A DNA stretch of 64,000 nt. It comes from Pukyongia sp963768085 (GTDB lineage: Bacteria; Bacteroidota; Bacteroidia; Flavobacteriales; Flavobacteriaceae). Below are positions 26,806 to 34,679 of the stretch, one piece after another (the stretch's first letter is position 1; each line of letters starts with the position of its first letter). The stretch spans positions 434,001 through 498,000 of the forward strand of contig CAVYGO010000003.1 in the NCBI GenBank assembly GCA_963768085.1, read 5' to 3'. Under the pieces are notes generated by a model. It did no database searches. It saw nothing but the letters and a program-made list of their open reading frames with translations, and was not told the origin of the DNA. The position numbers and the translations under genes were made by a program.

Positions 26806-28212
26806 ATGAAAAAGATAGTTACAATAATTACTGCACTCGTAAGCACGATGATGATCGCGCAGGTGCCTTGTTCAGGAGGTTCCGCTGCGGGCTTCCCTTG
26901 TTCAAATTTTAAATTAATGGGACAGATCACACTTGCTTCAATGAATGCAAGTGGTGGAAATGACTCCTGGGGTTGGACCGATCCACAGGATGGTAAGGAA
27001 TATGCCCTGGTTGGTTTAACGAACGGAACCGCTTTTATCGATATTTCAGATCCCGTGGATCCGCAATATCTTGGCAAACTACCTACTCACACCGATCCAA
27101 GTACCTGGCGCGATATAAAAGTGTACAGTAACCACGCTTTTGTCGTGAGTGAAGCCAGTGGACATGGAATGCAGGTTTTCGATCTGACGCGGTTGCGGAA
27201 TGTCGCAAATCCACCCGCGACCTTCTCTGAAGATGCACATTATAATGGCTTCGGAAGGGCTCACAATATTGTGATCAATGAAGATACAGGCTATGCTTAT
27301 GCTGTTGGAACTTCTACTTTTAATGGAGGTCCGCATTTTATAAATATTCAAAATCCTGTGAATCCTATTGCAGACGGGGGTTATGCCCTGGATAATTACA
27401 GTCATGATGCCCAGGTGGTTACATACAATGGCCCGGACACGGATTATACCGGACGGGAAATCCTGGTAGGTAGCAACGAAAATGCAGTTGTGATCGTAGA
27501 CATTACCGATAAATCGAATCCTCAACCGATCTCTTCGACCAATTATTCGAATGTGGGGTATACACACCAGGGATGGTTTACAGAAGACCAGAAGTATTTC
27601 ATTGTTGGAGACGAATTGGATGAATTCAATGTTGGTTTCAATACACGCTCAATCGTTTTCGATTTTACCGACCTTGATAATCCGCAATTCGATTTCGAAT
27701 ACTTTGGCACTACGCCGGCAGTGGATCACAATGGATATGTAAAAGGAGATCGGTATTACATGGCAAACTATTCTGCCGGGATGCGAGCTTTAGACATTAG
27801 TGATATTGAAAATGGAAATATTACGGAATACGGATATTTCGACACCTTTACACCAAACAATAACGCCAGTTTTGATGGGTCCTGGAGTGTATACCCTTAC
27901 TTCACGAGCGGAAATATCGTTATAAGTGGTGATTTTGGATTTACCCTGGTTCGTGATGAAAACCTAAGTGCTGGTGATTTCAAGAATTCAGATTTCGCCA
28001 TGTACCCGAATCCAGCAAGCACCGAGCTAACAGTATCATCCAATAATACACCATTCAGCACACTGGTTGTTTATAATGTATTAGGACAGCAGATCATGGA
28101 ATTTGATTTTGCGGAAACAGATTCAGAAACCATAAATATATCTAGCTTGAAAGCAGGAGTTTATATGGTTCAAATTAACAAGACAACGACCAAGCGTTTG
28201 ATTGTTAACTAA
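26806..28212 (+). CDS. Choice-of-anchor-B (LVIVD propeller) secreted protein with T9SS domain, copy 4
   Basis: The 468-residue paralogue is closest to copy 1 in the propeller (for example FGRAHNIVINEDTG and FNGGPHF are shared). It has a signal peptide (cleavage near MIAQV), the propeller, and a type A T9SS domain (AMYPNPASTELTV, GVYMVQINK, KRLIVN). WGW is at Trp55/Trp57. The invariant histidines are H120, H145, H153, H200, H254 and H308. It starts 20 bases after copy 3 and is followed by the lipoprotein gene after 10 bases, so it is co-transcribed with what follows. Confidence 0.85.
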   Translation: MKKIVTIITALVSTMMIAQVPCSGGSAAGFPCSNFKLMGQITLASMNASGGNDSWGWTDPQDGKEYALVGLTNGTAFIDISDPVDPQYLGKLPTHTDPSTWRDIKVYSNHAFVVSEASGHGMQVFDLTRLRNVANPPATFSEDAHYNGFGRAHNIVINEDTGYAYAVGTSTFNGGPHFINIQNPVNPIADGGYALDNYSHDAQVVTYNGPDTDYTGREILVGSNENAVVIVDITDKSNPQPISSTNYSNVGYTHQGWFTEDQKYFIVGDELDEFNVGFNTRSIVFDFTDLDNPQFDFEYFGTTPAVDHNGYVKGDRYYMANYSAGMRALDISDIENGNITEYGYFDTFTPNNNASFDGSWSVYPYFTSGNIVISGDFGFTLVRDENLSAGDFKNSDFAMYPNPASTELTVSSNNTPFSTLVVYNVLGQQIMEFDFAETDSETINISSLKAGVYMVQINKTTTKRLIVN

Positions 28213-28222
28213 ATTTAAGGCA

Positions 28223-29596
28223 ATGAAAAAAATCTTAACCTGCACTATAGCGATTATTTTAATGTGTGGATTTCATGCTTGTAAAAAGGATGAAAATCCC
28301 GAGCCCCCCGCTGGGGGAACTGATGATGACAATCCTCCGGTTGGAAGCAACTTTGAAGGTGTTATAGATTATGTAAAGACCTTTGGGGGAAGCAACGAGG
28401 ATGAAGCTGTAGATGTTGTCCAGGCTAATGACGGGGGTTATGTTATGGTTGGAACTACTTCCAGCACGGATGGTGATATCACGGACAAGACCACAACCGA
28501 TCCGGATTATTGGGTATTAAAAGTAAATGCCGCAGGTGTAAAACAATGGAGTAAGACCTACGGGGGCACCTCCCCGGACCGAGCTACGGGTATAAAGAAA
28601 ACCAACGATGGAGGATATATTCTTTCAGGTCACAGTCGCAGTAGCGATGGACATGTGGGAGGCAATGAAGGATTTCATGACTATTGGATAGTAAAGATCA
28701 ATACGGTGGGTGATATCCAATGGGAGACCAACTTTGGTTTTTCAGGAAGTGACCAGGCCTTAAACGTAATTCAAACTTCCGATGGTGGATATTTCGCTAC
28801 CGGTTTTCTGGATGTGACCGCAAGTGGTGGCATGGGAAATGACGGAAGGTCTCCGGAACACGGGGTTGGCGAATATTGGGGAATTAAAATGAATGCCAAC
28901 GGCGATAAGATATGGAGACGTTATTTTGGCGGCTCGAATAATGATCGAAGCTATGACGTTGTGCAAACCGATGATGGTGGATTCATTATGGCAGGTGCTT
29001 CAGAAAGTTCTGATTTTGATATTGTTGATAACAAAGGAAGTTACGACCTCTGGGTAGTAAAAGTAAGCGCAGGTGGAGATAAAGTATGGACCAAATCTTT
29101 TGGAGGTTCAGAAATTGATGTTGGCTATAGTATTGTTAAAGCTACCGACGGTAACTTTATTATTGTGGGTGATACCCGAAGTACAGATAAAGATGTGTCC
29201 AATCCACTTGGAAATGCCGACTTATGGGTTGTAAAATTCAATAAGAACAATGGAGCTATCATATGGGAGAAAACCTATGGCGGAGACCAATTTGAATCGG
29301 CGCGCAGTATAGAACGCCTTCCTGATGGAACCTACCTTATCTCAGGTTCTACGCGATCTGCAAATGGAGATGTATCCATGAATATCGGGCAAAATGACGC
29401 CTGGGTCCTGGTTATTAATGAAAATGGAGTCCTGCAATACCAGAAAACGGTAGGTGGTACCAGTCTGGACTTCGCAGATGCTGCCATACAGACTTCCGAC
29501 AATAAATTAATTGTCGTTGGGAATACCGAAAGTAACGATGTTGATATTCCAGTTAACCGCGGAATAAAAGACCTTCTGCTAATAAAAGTTAAATAG
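28223..29596 (+). CDS. Lipoprotein with DGGY-type propeller repeats
   Basis: The 457-residue product has a lipoprotein signal (lipobox FHAC, Cys at about 19) and a Pro/Gly/Asp linker. At least seven repeats of about 50 residues then follow, each containing variants of DGGYVMVGTTSS, a DYWVLKVN strand and GD..W.KTYGG. This is the outer-membrane-anchored 'DGGY' beta-propeller family common in Bacteroidota. The ATG at 28223 was chosen; the longer TTG frame reads from inside copy 4. It may serve as a surface scaffold for the neighbouring secreted or redox proteins. The function is not known. Confidence 0.8.
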   Translation: MKKILTCTIAIILMCGFHACKKDENPEPPAGGTDDDNPPVGSNFEGVIDYVKTFGGSNEDEAVDVVQANDGGYVMVGTTSSTDGDITDKTTTDPDYWVLKVNAAGVKQWSKTYGGTSPDRATGIKKTNDGGYILSGHSRSSDGHVGGNEGFHDYWIVKINTVGDIQWETNFGFSGSDQALNVIQTSDGGYFATGFLDVTASGGMGNDGRSPEHGVGEYWGIKMNANGDKIWRRYFGGSNNDRSYDVVQTDDGGFIMAGASESSDFDIVDNKGSYDLWVVKVSAGGDKVWTKSFGGSEIDVGYSIVKATDGNFIIVGDTRSTDKDVSNPLGNADLWVVKFNKNNGAIIWEKTYGGDQFESARSIERLPDGTYLISGSTRSANGDVSMNIGQNDAWVLVINENGVLQYQKTVGGTSLDFADAAIQTSDNKLIVVGNTESNDVDIPVNRGIKDLLLIKVK

Positions 29597-29614
29597 TTTT
29601 AAACCTTTAATTCA

Positions 29615-30412
29615 ATGAAAAAGATTGCCTTTGCCCTAATCGCATCCGTTTTATTTATAGGATGCAATAATGATGACGATACACAACAACCGGCACCAGA
29701 TGTGTCAGTAGAATTCACTTTCACACATAACTGGGACGGTGATCCAATTGAAAATTCAGATTTTGAAAATCCGCAGTATACCAATGCGCATGGTGAGTTG
29801 ATGAGTCTTTCTAAATTAGTTTATTTAATTTCGGATGTGACATTTGTAAACCTAACTACCGGTGAGACTTTTGATGCCGGAGATTACAACCTGGTAAACG
29901 TACGAGAACAAACAAATCTCACCTTTACTCCTGATATTGAAATACCTGAAGGAGAATATAATGTTTCATTAACCTTCGGATTTGATGATGAAGATAATCT
30001 GGATGGAGTATACCAGGATTTGAACTCAGCCGATGGTGGATGGAATGTACCTGTGATGTTAGGTGGTGGATATCACTTCATGCGACTTGAAGGTAAGTTT
30101 ATTGATGGTACCGGAGCACTTGCAAACTACGCATATCACACGATTCGTGCGGCCGATAATTCAACAATGCCAATCACACTCCAGGATACGTCCTTTAACG
30201 TAAGTTTTGGGCAGATTACCATAGGAAGCAGCACGAATATAGAAGTGAAAATGAACGTTGCCGAATGGTTTAAAAATCCAAATACCTGGGACCTGAATGT
30301 TCTTAATACCGTACTAATGCCGAACTTTGACGCTCAGATCATGATGTTCGAGAATGGCTCTAATTTCGCAGTATCACTTGGCGCATTTACCCTTGGGGAT
30401 GTAACTCAATAA
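29615..30412 (+). CDS. MbnP-like (copper-binding family) lipoprotein
   Basis: The 265-residue lipoprotein (lipobox LFIGC, Cys17) fits the MbnP domain: the EFTFTHNWDG start, the NAHGELMSLSKLVYLISDV segment and GGGYHFMRLEGKF. In MbnP proteins as I recall them, a Trp-x-Trp pair sits just before the GY...LEG block and one Trp is oxidised to kynurenine to help bind copper. Here that place reads VMLGG, so the motif is absent. Histidines in THNW, GYHFM and YHTIR could bind metal. It lies 9 bases before the di-heme enzyme gene, the usual MbnP-MbnH pairing. Family placement is good; copper binding is inference. Confidence 0.78.
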   Translation: MKKIAFALIASVLFIGCNNDDDTQQPAPDVSVEFTFTHNWDGDPIENSDFENPQYTNAHGELMSLSKLVYLISDVTFVNLTTGETFDAGDYNLVNVREQTNLTFTPDIEIPEGEYNVSLTFGFDDEDNLDGVYQDLNSADGGWNVPVMLGGGYHFMRLEGKFIDGTGALANYAYHTIRAADNSTMPITLQDTSFNVSFGQITIGSSTNIEVKMNVAEWFKNPNTWDLNVLNTVLMPNFDAQIMMFENGSNFAVSLGAFTLGDVTQ

Positions 30413-30421
30413 TATTAAACC

Positions 30422-31498
30422 ATGAAACCTAGTTTAGCTTTTTTGTTAATATGTTGTTTGATAATTGTATCCTGTGCCGATGACCAGGACGACAATGTGA
30501 ATGAATATACAGCTACCCCACTGGAACTGGAGATTCCCCCGCTATTTGCGGAGAAGATCCTTCCTCCGGTGATACCGGCTGATAATCCACAATCTGTGGA
30601 AGGCGTTGCCTTGGGTAGAAAACTGTTCTTCGATAAAAAGCTATCTGCAGATAATACATTGGCTTGCGCCGGGTGTCACAGCCCGGCCAATGCCTTGACC
30701 GACCCAAGACAATTCAGTATTGGGATCGATGGCATAGCAGGCACTCGTAATTCCATGCCATTGTTCAATCATGCCTGGAATTATAATGAATTGTTCTTCT
30801 GGGATGGGCGTGCAACCTCCATTGAAGACCAGGCATTAAAACCAGTGACCGATCCAATTGAAATGCATAATACCTGGTCGCAGGCTGTATCAACCCTTCA
30901 GTCGGATGCCGAATACCCGGGTATGTTCGATGATGCCTTCGGAACCCAGACAATAGATTCTGTTCTAGTAACAAAAGCGATCGCACAATTCATACGAACG
31001 TTGATATCGGGTAATTCTAAATTCGATCGATATCTTGCAGGAACGGAACAGCTAACTACTTCTGAATTAAATGGCCTGAATGTATTTCTGGATGAGAGTC
31101 GTGGTGACTGTTTCCACTGTCACGGAAATCCTAATAATCCCCTTTGGACCGATAACATTTTTCATAATAACGGACTGGACGAAACTCATTTAGATCGTGG
31201 TCGTGGTGCGGTAACGGGTGACCCGAGAGAATTCGGAACGTTTAAAACACCAAGCTTAAGGAACCTGGAGTATACAGCACCCTATATGCATGATGGCAGA
31301 TTCAACACCATTGATGAAGTGATTAATCACTATAGCGAAGGATTGGTATATTCAGAAACTATAGATCCGTTGATGAAAGCCGTTAACGAAGGCGGGGTTC
31401 AATTAACTCCCGAAGATAAAGCCGATCTAAAGGCTTTTCTTCTTACACTTTCAGATCCGGAATTTATTTCCAATCCGGATTTCCAGGATCCCAATTAA
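30422..31498 (+). CDS. Di-heme cytochrome c peroxidase family lipoprotein (MbnH/MauG/CcpA-like)
   Basis: The 358-residue lipoprotein (lipobox IIVSC, Cys at about 19) has two c-type heme sites: CAGCH in the N-terminal half and CFHCH in the C-terminal half. It also has the family blocks GRKLFFDKKLSADNT, FFWDGRATSIEDQA and TPSLRNLEYTAPYMHDGRF. The family includes H2O2-reducing peroxidases and the tryptophan-modifying enzymes MauG and MbnH. Pairing with an MbnP-like gene favours the MbnH-type role: oxidising Trp residues of a partner protein outside the cytoplasm. It is the last gene of the cluster; only a weak hairpin without a T-run follows. Confidence 0.88.
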   Translation: MKPSLAFLLICCLIIVSCADDQDDNVNEYTATPLELEIPPLFAEKILPPVIPADNPQSVEGVALGRKLFFDKKLSADNTLACAGCHSPANALTDPRQFSIGIDGIAGTRNSMPLFNHAWNYNELFFWDGRATSIEDQALKPVTDPIEMHNTWSQAVSTLQSDAEYPGMFDDAFGTQTIDSVLVTKAIAQFIRTLISGNSKFDRYLAGTEQLTTSELNGLNVFLDESRGDCFHCHGNPNNPLWTDNIFHNNGLDETHLDRGRGAVTGDPREFGTFKTPSLRNLEYTAPYMHDGRFNTIDEVINHYSEGLVYSETIDPLMKAVNEGGVQLTPEDKADLKAFLLTLSDPEFISNPDFQDPN

Positions 31499-31616
31499 AT
31501 TTGGCTGTTTTCCTTTCTAAACCCTCATTTCCATTGAGGTTGTTAATTATTACTTAAAACTATATTGCCATAGGCGTAAAATGCACTTCCCCTATGGTTA
31601 AAATCCCCATTTGACG

Positions 31617-31624
31617 TATATTTG
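31617..31624 (+). promoter_or_regulatory. TATATTTG -7 box of the SUF operon
   Basis: This is a full match to TAnnTTTG, with TGG at the -33 position (31595-31597). Its last three bases are the TTG from which a longer sufA frame could be read, which shows that the ATG at 31655 is the real start. Confidence 0.55.
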
Positions 31625-31654
31625 CATCCTAATTTAGAATTAATCTATTTAGAG

Positions 31655-31984
31655 ATGATCAAAGTAAGTGAATACGCCAAGTCTAAAATTTCGCAGTTGA
31701 TGTCTGAGGACGGCTTCGCCGTAGAAAACGATTATGTGCGCGTTGGTGTTAAGAGTGGAGGATGCTCTGGGCTTTCTTATGAGTTAACATTCGACAAGCA
31801 ATTAGGTGATGAGGATAAGTTGTTTGAGGATAGCCCGGTAAAGATCGTAGTAGATAAAAAAAGCTTCCTATACCTGGTAGGAACTACGCTGGAATATAGC
31901 GGTGGCCTTAACGGAAAAGGCTTTGTTTTTAATAATCCAAATGCGAATCGCACTTGCGGATGCGGAGAGAGTTTCTCTCTATAA
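31655..31984 (+). CDS. sufA: A-type iron-sulfur carrier (HesB/IscA/SufA family)
   Basis: The 109-residue protein has the three conserved cysteines of A-type carriers: Cys37 in KSGGCSGLSY, and Cys101 and Cys103 in RTCGCGESF. It accepts and delivers clusters made on SufBCD. It is the first gene of the operon and starts 31 bases after the -7 box. The symbol follows position in the SUF operon; by sequence alone it could equally be called IscA/ErpA-like. Confidence 0.92.
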   Translation: MIKVSEYAKSKISQLMSEDGFAVENDYVRVGVKSGGCSGLSYELTFDKQLGDEDKLFEDSPVKIVVDKKSFLYLVGTTLEYSGGLNGKGFVFNNPNANRTCGCGESFSL

Positions 31985-32003
31985 TAATTGCTGAAAAAGA
32001 ATT

Positions 32004-33452
32004 ATGGGAAAATTTACGGAAGACGATTTAAAGAAAGAACTGGAAACCAAGGAATACGAGTATGGGTTCTACACCGATATTGCTTCTGAAACATTTCCAG
32101 CCGGACTTAATGAGGAAATCGTTCGGGCGATCTCTAAGAAAAAGGAAGAACCTGAATGGATGACCGACTGGAGACTGGAGTCTTTCCGCTATTGGAAAAA
32201 AATGACCGAACCCGAATGGGCGAATGTCAATTATAAAAAACCCGATTTTCAGGCGATCTCCTATTATTCAGCTCCTTCCACAAAACCTAAATACGATAGT
32301 ATCGACGAGGTAGATCCGGAATTACTGGACACTTTCAAACGTTTGGGAATTTCTCTGGAAGAGCAGAAAAAATTGGCTGGTGTAGCTGTCGACATTGTCA
32401 TGGACTCTGTTTCCGTTGCCACGACCTTCAAAAAAACCCTGGCAGAAAAAGGTATTATTTTTTGCTCTATATCAGAAGCCATTAAAGTTCATCCTGAACT
32501 TGTTCGCAAATATATCGGATCGGTTGTTCCACAAAAAGATAACTTCTACGCGGCATTAAACAGTGCTGTCTTTAGTGATGGTTCATTTTGTTATATCCCA
32601 AAAGGCGTTCGATGCCCAATGGAACTTTCAACCTATTTCAGAATAAACCAGGCCGGCACAGGACAATTTGAGCGTACGCTTGTAATTGCCGATGAAGGAA
32701 GTTATGTTAGTTACCTGGAAGGATGTACCGCACCTTCTCGTGATGAGAATCAGCTGCATGCCGCAGTGGTGGAACTAATTGCACTGGACAATGCCGAGAT
32801 CAAGTATTCGACTGTACAAAACTGGTATCCAGGCGGGAAAGATGGCAAAGGAGGGGTGTTTAATTTTGTGACCAAGAGGGGGATCTGTGAAAAAAATGCT
32901 AAAATTAGCTGGACACAGGTCGAAACAGGTAGTGCCGTAACCTGGAAATATCCAAGTTGTGTGTTGAAAGGAGATAATTCCATAGGGGAATTCTACTCCA
33001 TCGCCGTGACCAATAACTATCAGCAGGCAGATACCGGGACCAAGATGATCCATTTGGGAAAAAACACCCGAAGCACTATTATTTCCAAGGGTATTTCAGC
33101 GGGTAAGTCCCAGAACAGCTATCGCGGGTTAGTAAAAATAAGTCCGAGAGCTGATAACGCACGGAATTTCTCACAATGTGATTCACTCCTCATGGGGAAT
33201 CAATGTGGGGCTCATACCTTCCCTTATATCGAAGTACAAAATAAATCGGCTAAAATAGAACACGAAGCGACAACAAGTAAAATTGGTGAAGACCAAATAT
33301 TCTATTGCAACCAGCGTGGGATCGATACAGAAAAAGCGATAGCCCTCATAGTAAATGGATTTAGCAAGGAGGTATTGAATAAATTACCTATGGAATTCGC
33401 TGTGGAAGCTCAAAAACTATTGGAAATTAGCCTTGAAGGATCTGTTGGATAA
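32004..33452 (+). CDS. sufB: Fe-S cluster assembly protein SufB
   Basis: The 482-residue protein has the SufB N-terminal region and the beta-helix core, with the family blocks YIPKGVRCPMELSTYFRINQ, LEGCTAPSRD, SRISKG-like TIISKGISAG and the C-terminal NGFSKEVLNKLPMEFA. It forms the SufBC2D scaffold on which clusters are built. The length is normal. It lies 19 bases after the A-type carrier. Unusually, a lipoprotein gene separates it from sufC. Confidence 0.96.
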   Translation: MGKFTEDDLKKELETKEYEYGFYTDIASETFPAGLNEEIVRAISKKKEEPEWMTDWRLESFRYWKKMTEPEWANVNYKKPDFQAISYYSAPSTKPKYDSIDEVDPELLDTFKRLGISLEEQKKLAGVAVDIVMDSVSVATTFKKTLAEKGIIFCSISEAIKVHPELVRKYIGSVVPQKDNFYAALNSAVFSDGSFCYIPKGVRCPMELSTYFRINQAGTGQFERTLVIADEGSYVSYLEGCTAPSRDENQLHAAVVELIALDNAEIKYSTVQNWYPGGKDGKGGVFNFVTKRGICEKNAKISWTQVETGSAVTWKYPSCVLKGDNSIGEFYSIAVTNNYQQADTGTKMIHLGKNTRSTIISKGISAGKSQNSYRGLVKISPRADNARNFSQCDSLLMGNQCGAHTFPYIEVQNKSAKIEHEATTSKIGEDQIFYCNQRGIDTEKAIALIVNGFSKEVLNKLPMEFAVEAQKLLEISLEGSVG

Positions 33453-33463
33453 CCGTTAAATAA

Positions 33464-33904
33464 ATGAAAATGAAAAAAATCTTTTACTTATTCATAATCG
33501 CAGCGATCACGATCTCGTGTAACAATTCCGAAGAGAAAAAAGCTGAGACGAATGAAGAAACGACAGAATTAGCTCCGGAAACAAATGGGGAGTCAGTCGA
33601 TGTAAGAATGCCTGTTTACCGAGGGGAATTCATCCTAACCGGCGAAGCTGCTGTTCTAAAAGGTAAAGACTTTATCTATGCGGTTATTCTGGATACTATG
33701 GCCAGAGAACTAGCCACCAAAGTAGCGCCTATTAAAAAGGATGAATTCGATATGGTTCCTGTGATTGTTACAGGTATCGTTTCTGAAAATCCAGCGTTTA
33801 CAGATGGGGAAGATGTATGGGAAGAGGCGATTACCATCAAAAAAATATTAAACGTAAGTGCCAGACCTTCACAGGCCGATGTAAAAATTCAAGACCAAAA
33901 CTAA
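33464..33904 (+). CDS. Small lipoprotein embedded between sufB and sufC
   Basis: The 146-residue protein has a lipoprotein signal with the Cys in TISCNNS (about residue 19), an acidic Glu/Thr linker and one beta-rich domain of about 95 residues (VYRGEFILTGEAAVLKG, MVPVIVTGIV, ITIKKILNVSA). I do not recognise the family. It is clearly part of the operon: 11 bases after sufB and 1 base before sufC. The function is unknown, and an envelope protein inside a cytosolic cluster-assembly operon is unexpected. Confidence 0.75.
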   Translation: MKMKKIFYLFIIAAITISCNNSEEKKAETNEETTELAPETNGESVDVRMPVYRGEFILTGEAAVLKGKDFIYAVILDTMARELATKVAPIKKDEFDMVPVIVTGIVSENPAFTDGEDVWEEAITIKKILNVSARPSQADVKIQDQN

Positions 33905-33905
33905 G

Positions 33906-34658
33906 ATGCTACAAATTAAAGAATTGCACGCAAGTGTTGAAGATAAAGAGATCCTTAAAGGGATAAACCTCCATGTAAGACCAGGCGAGGTCCATGCAAT
34001 CATGGGCCCTAATGGATCCGGTAAAAGTACGTTGGCTTCTGTTGTGGCGGGCAAAGAGGAGTTTGAGATCACCAAGGGTGACGTGTTACTGAACGGAGAG
34101 GACATCACCGAAATGGATCCGGAAGAACGCGCACACAGAGGAGTATTTCTGTCTTTTCAATATCCCGTAGAAATACCCGGGGTTACTGTTACAAATTTCA
34201 TTAAAACCGCCATTAATGAAACCCGCAAAGCTCATGGTCTCGAAGATATGCCTGCTTCAGAAATGCTTAAAAAGATCAAGGATAAAGCGGAATTACTCAA
34301 TATAGACCGTAAATTTCTATCACGCTCACTTAATGAAGGCTTTTCAGGAGGAGAGAAGAAGCGGAACGAGGTTTTCCAGATGGCCATGATGGAGCCAAAA
34401 CTGGCGATCCTGGATGAGACCGATTCCGGTTTGGATATCGACGCATTAAAGATCGTCGCCAATGGTGTGAACAAACTGAGAAGCAAGGATAATGCGGTGA
34501 TCGTTATCACGCATTATCAGCGATTACTCGAATATATCGTCCCGGATTTTGTACATGTACTTATGGATGGACGCATCGTGAAGACCGGAACAAAAGAACT
34601 GGCTTACGAGCTTGAAGAAAAAGGTTACGACTGGATAAAGGAAGAAGTTAAGGCGTAA
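33906..34658 (+). CDS. sufC: Fe-S assembly ATPase SufC
   Basis: The 250-residue ABC-type ATPase has Walker A GPNGSGKST (residues 34-42), the SufC-specific signature GFSGGEKKRNE, Walker B LAILDETDSGLD and the H-loop VITHYQRLL. It has no membrane domain; it powers SufBC2D. It starts 1 base after the lipoprotein stop and precedes sufD by 21 bases. Confidence 0.97.
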   Translation: MLQIKELHASVEDKEILKGINLHVRPGEVHAIMGPNGSGKSTLASVVAGKEEFEITKGDVLLNGEDITEMDPEERAHRGVFLSFQYPVEIPGVTVTNFIKTAINETRKAHGLEDMPASEMLKKIKDKAELLNIDRKFLSRSLNEGFSGGEKKRNEVFQMAMMEPKLAILDETDSGLDIDALKIVANGVNKLRSKDNAVIVITHYQRLLEYIVPDFVHVLMDGRIVKTGTKELAYELEEKGYDWIKEEVKA

Positions 34659-34679
34659 TGCCTTATTTAAGGGATCTCT

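Larger units (their letters stand above)
21878..28212 (+). repeat. Four-fold tandem duplication of a 1.4-1.9 kb gene
   Basis: Four adjacent same-strand genes encode proteins that align over about 365 propeller residues with long shared blocks (such as GHGMQVFDLTRLR and HQGW.TEDQ), while the DNA differs at many third positions. The duplications are therefore old and the protein is under constraint. The gaps between copies are 43, 110 and 20 bases. Confidence 0.9.

Noticed and set aside
22166..27567. Long antisense frames recurring inside the four propeller genes (for example 22430-22801 and 27079-27567 on the minus strand)
   Set aside because: They recur because the sense proteins are conserved. 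Their translations have no start context, no domain and a composition typical of antisense frames.
31519..31542. Hairpin after the di-heme gene (CCTCA/TGAGG)
   Set aside because: The stem is short with a bulge and no T-run follows. It may be chance.
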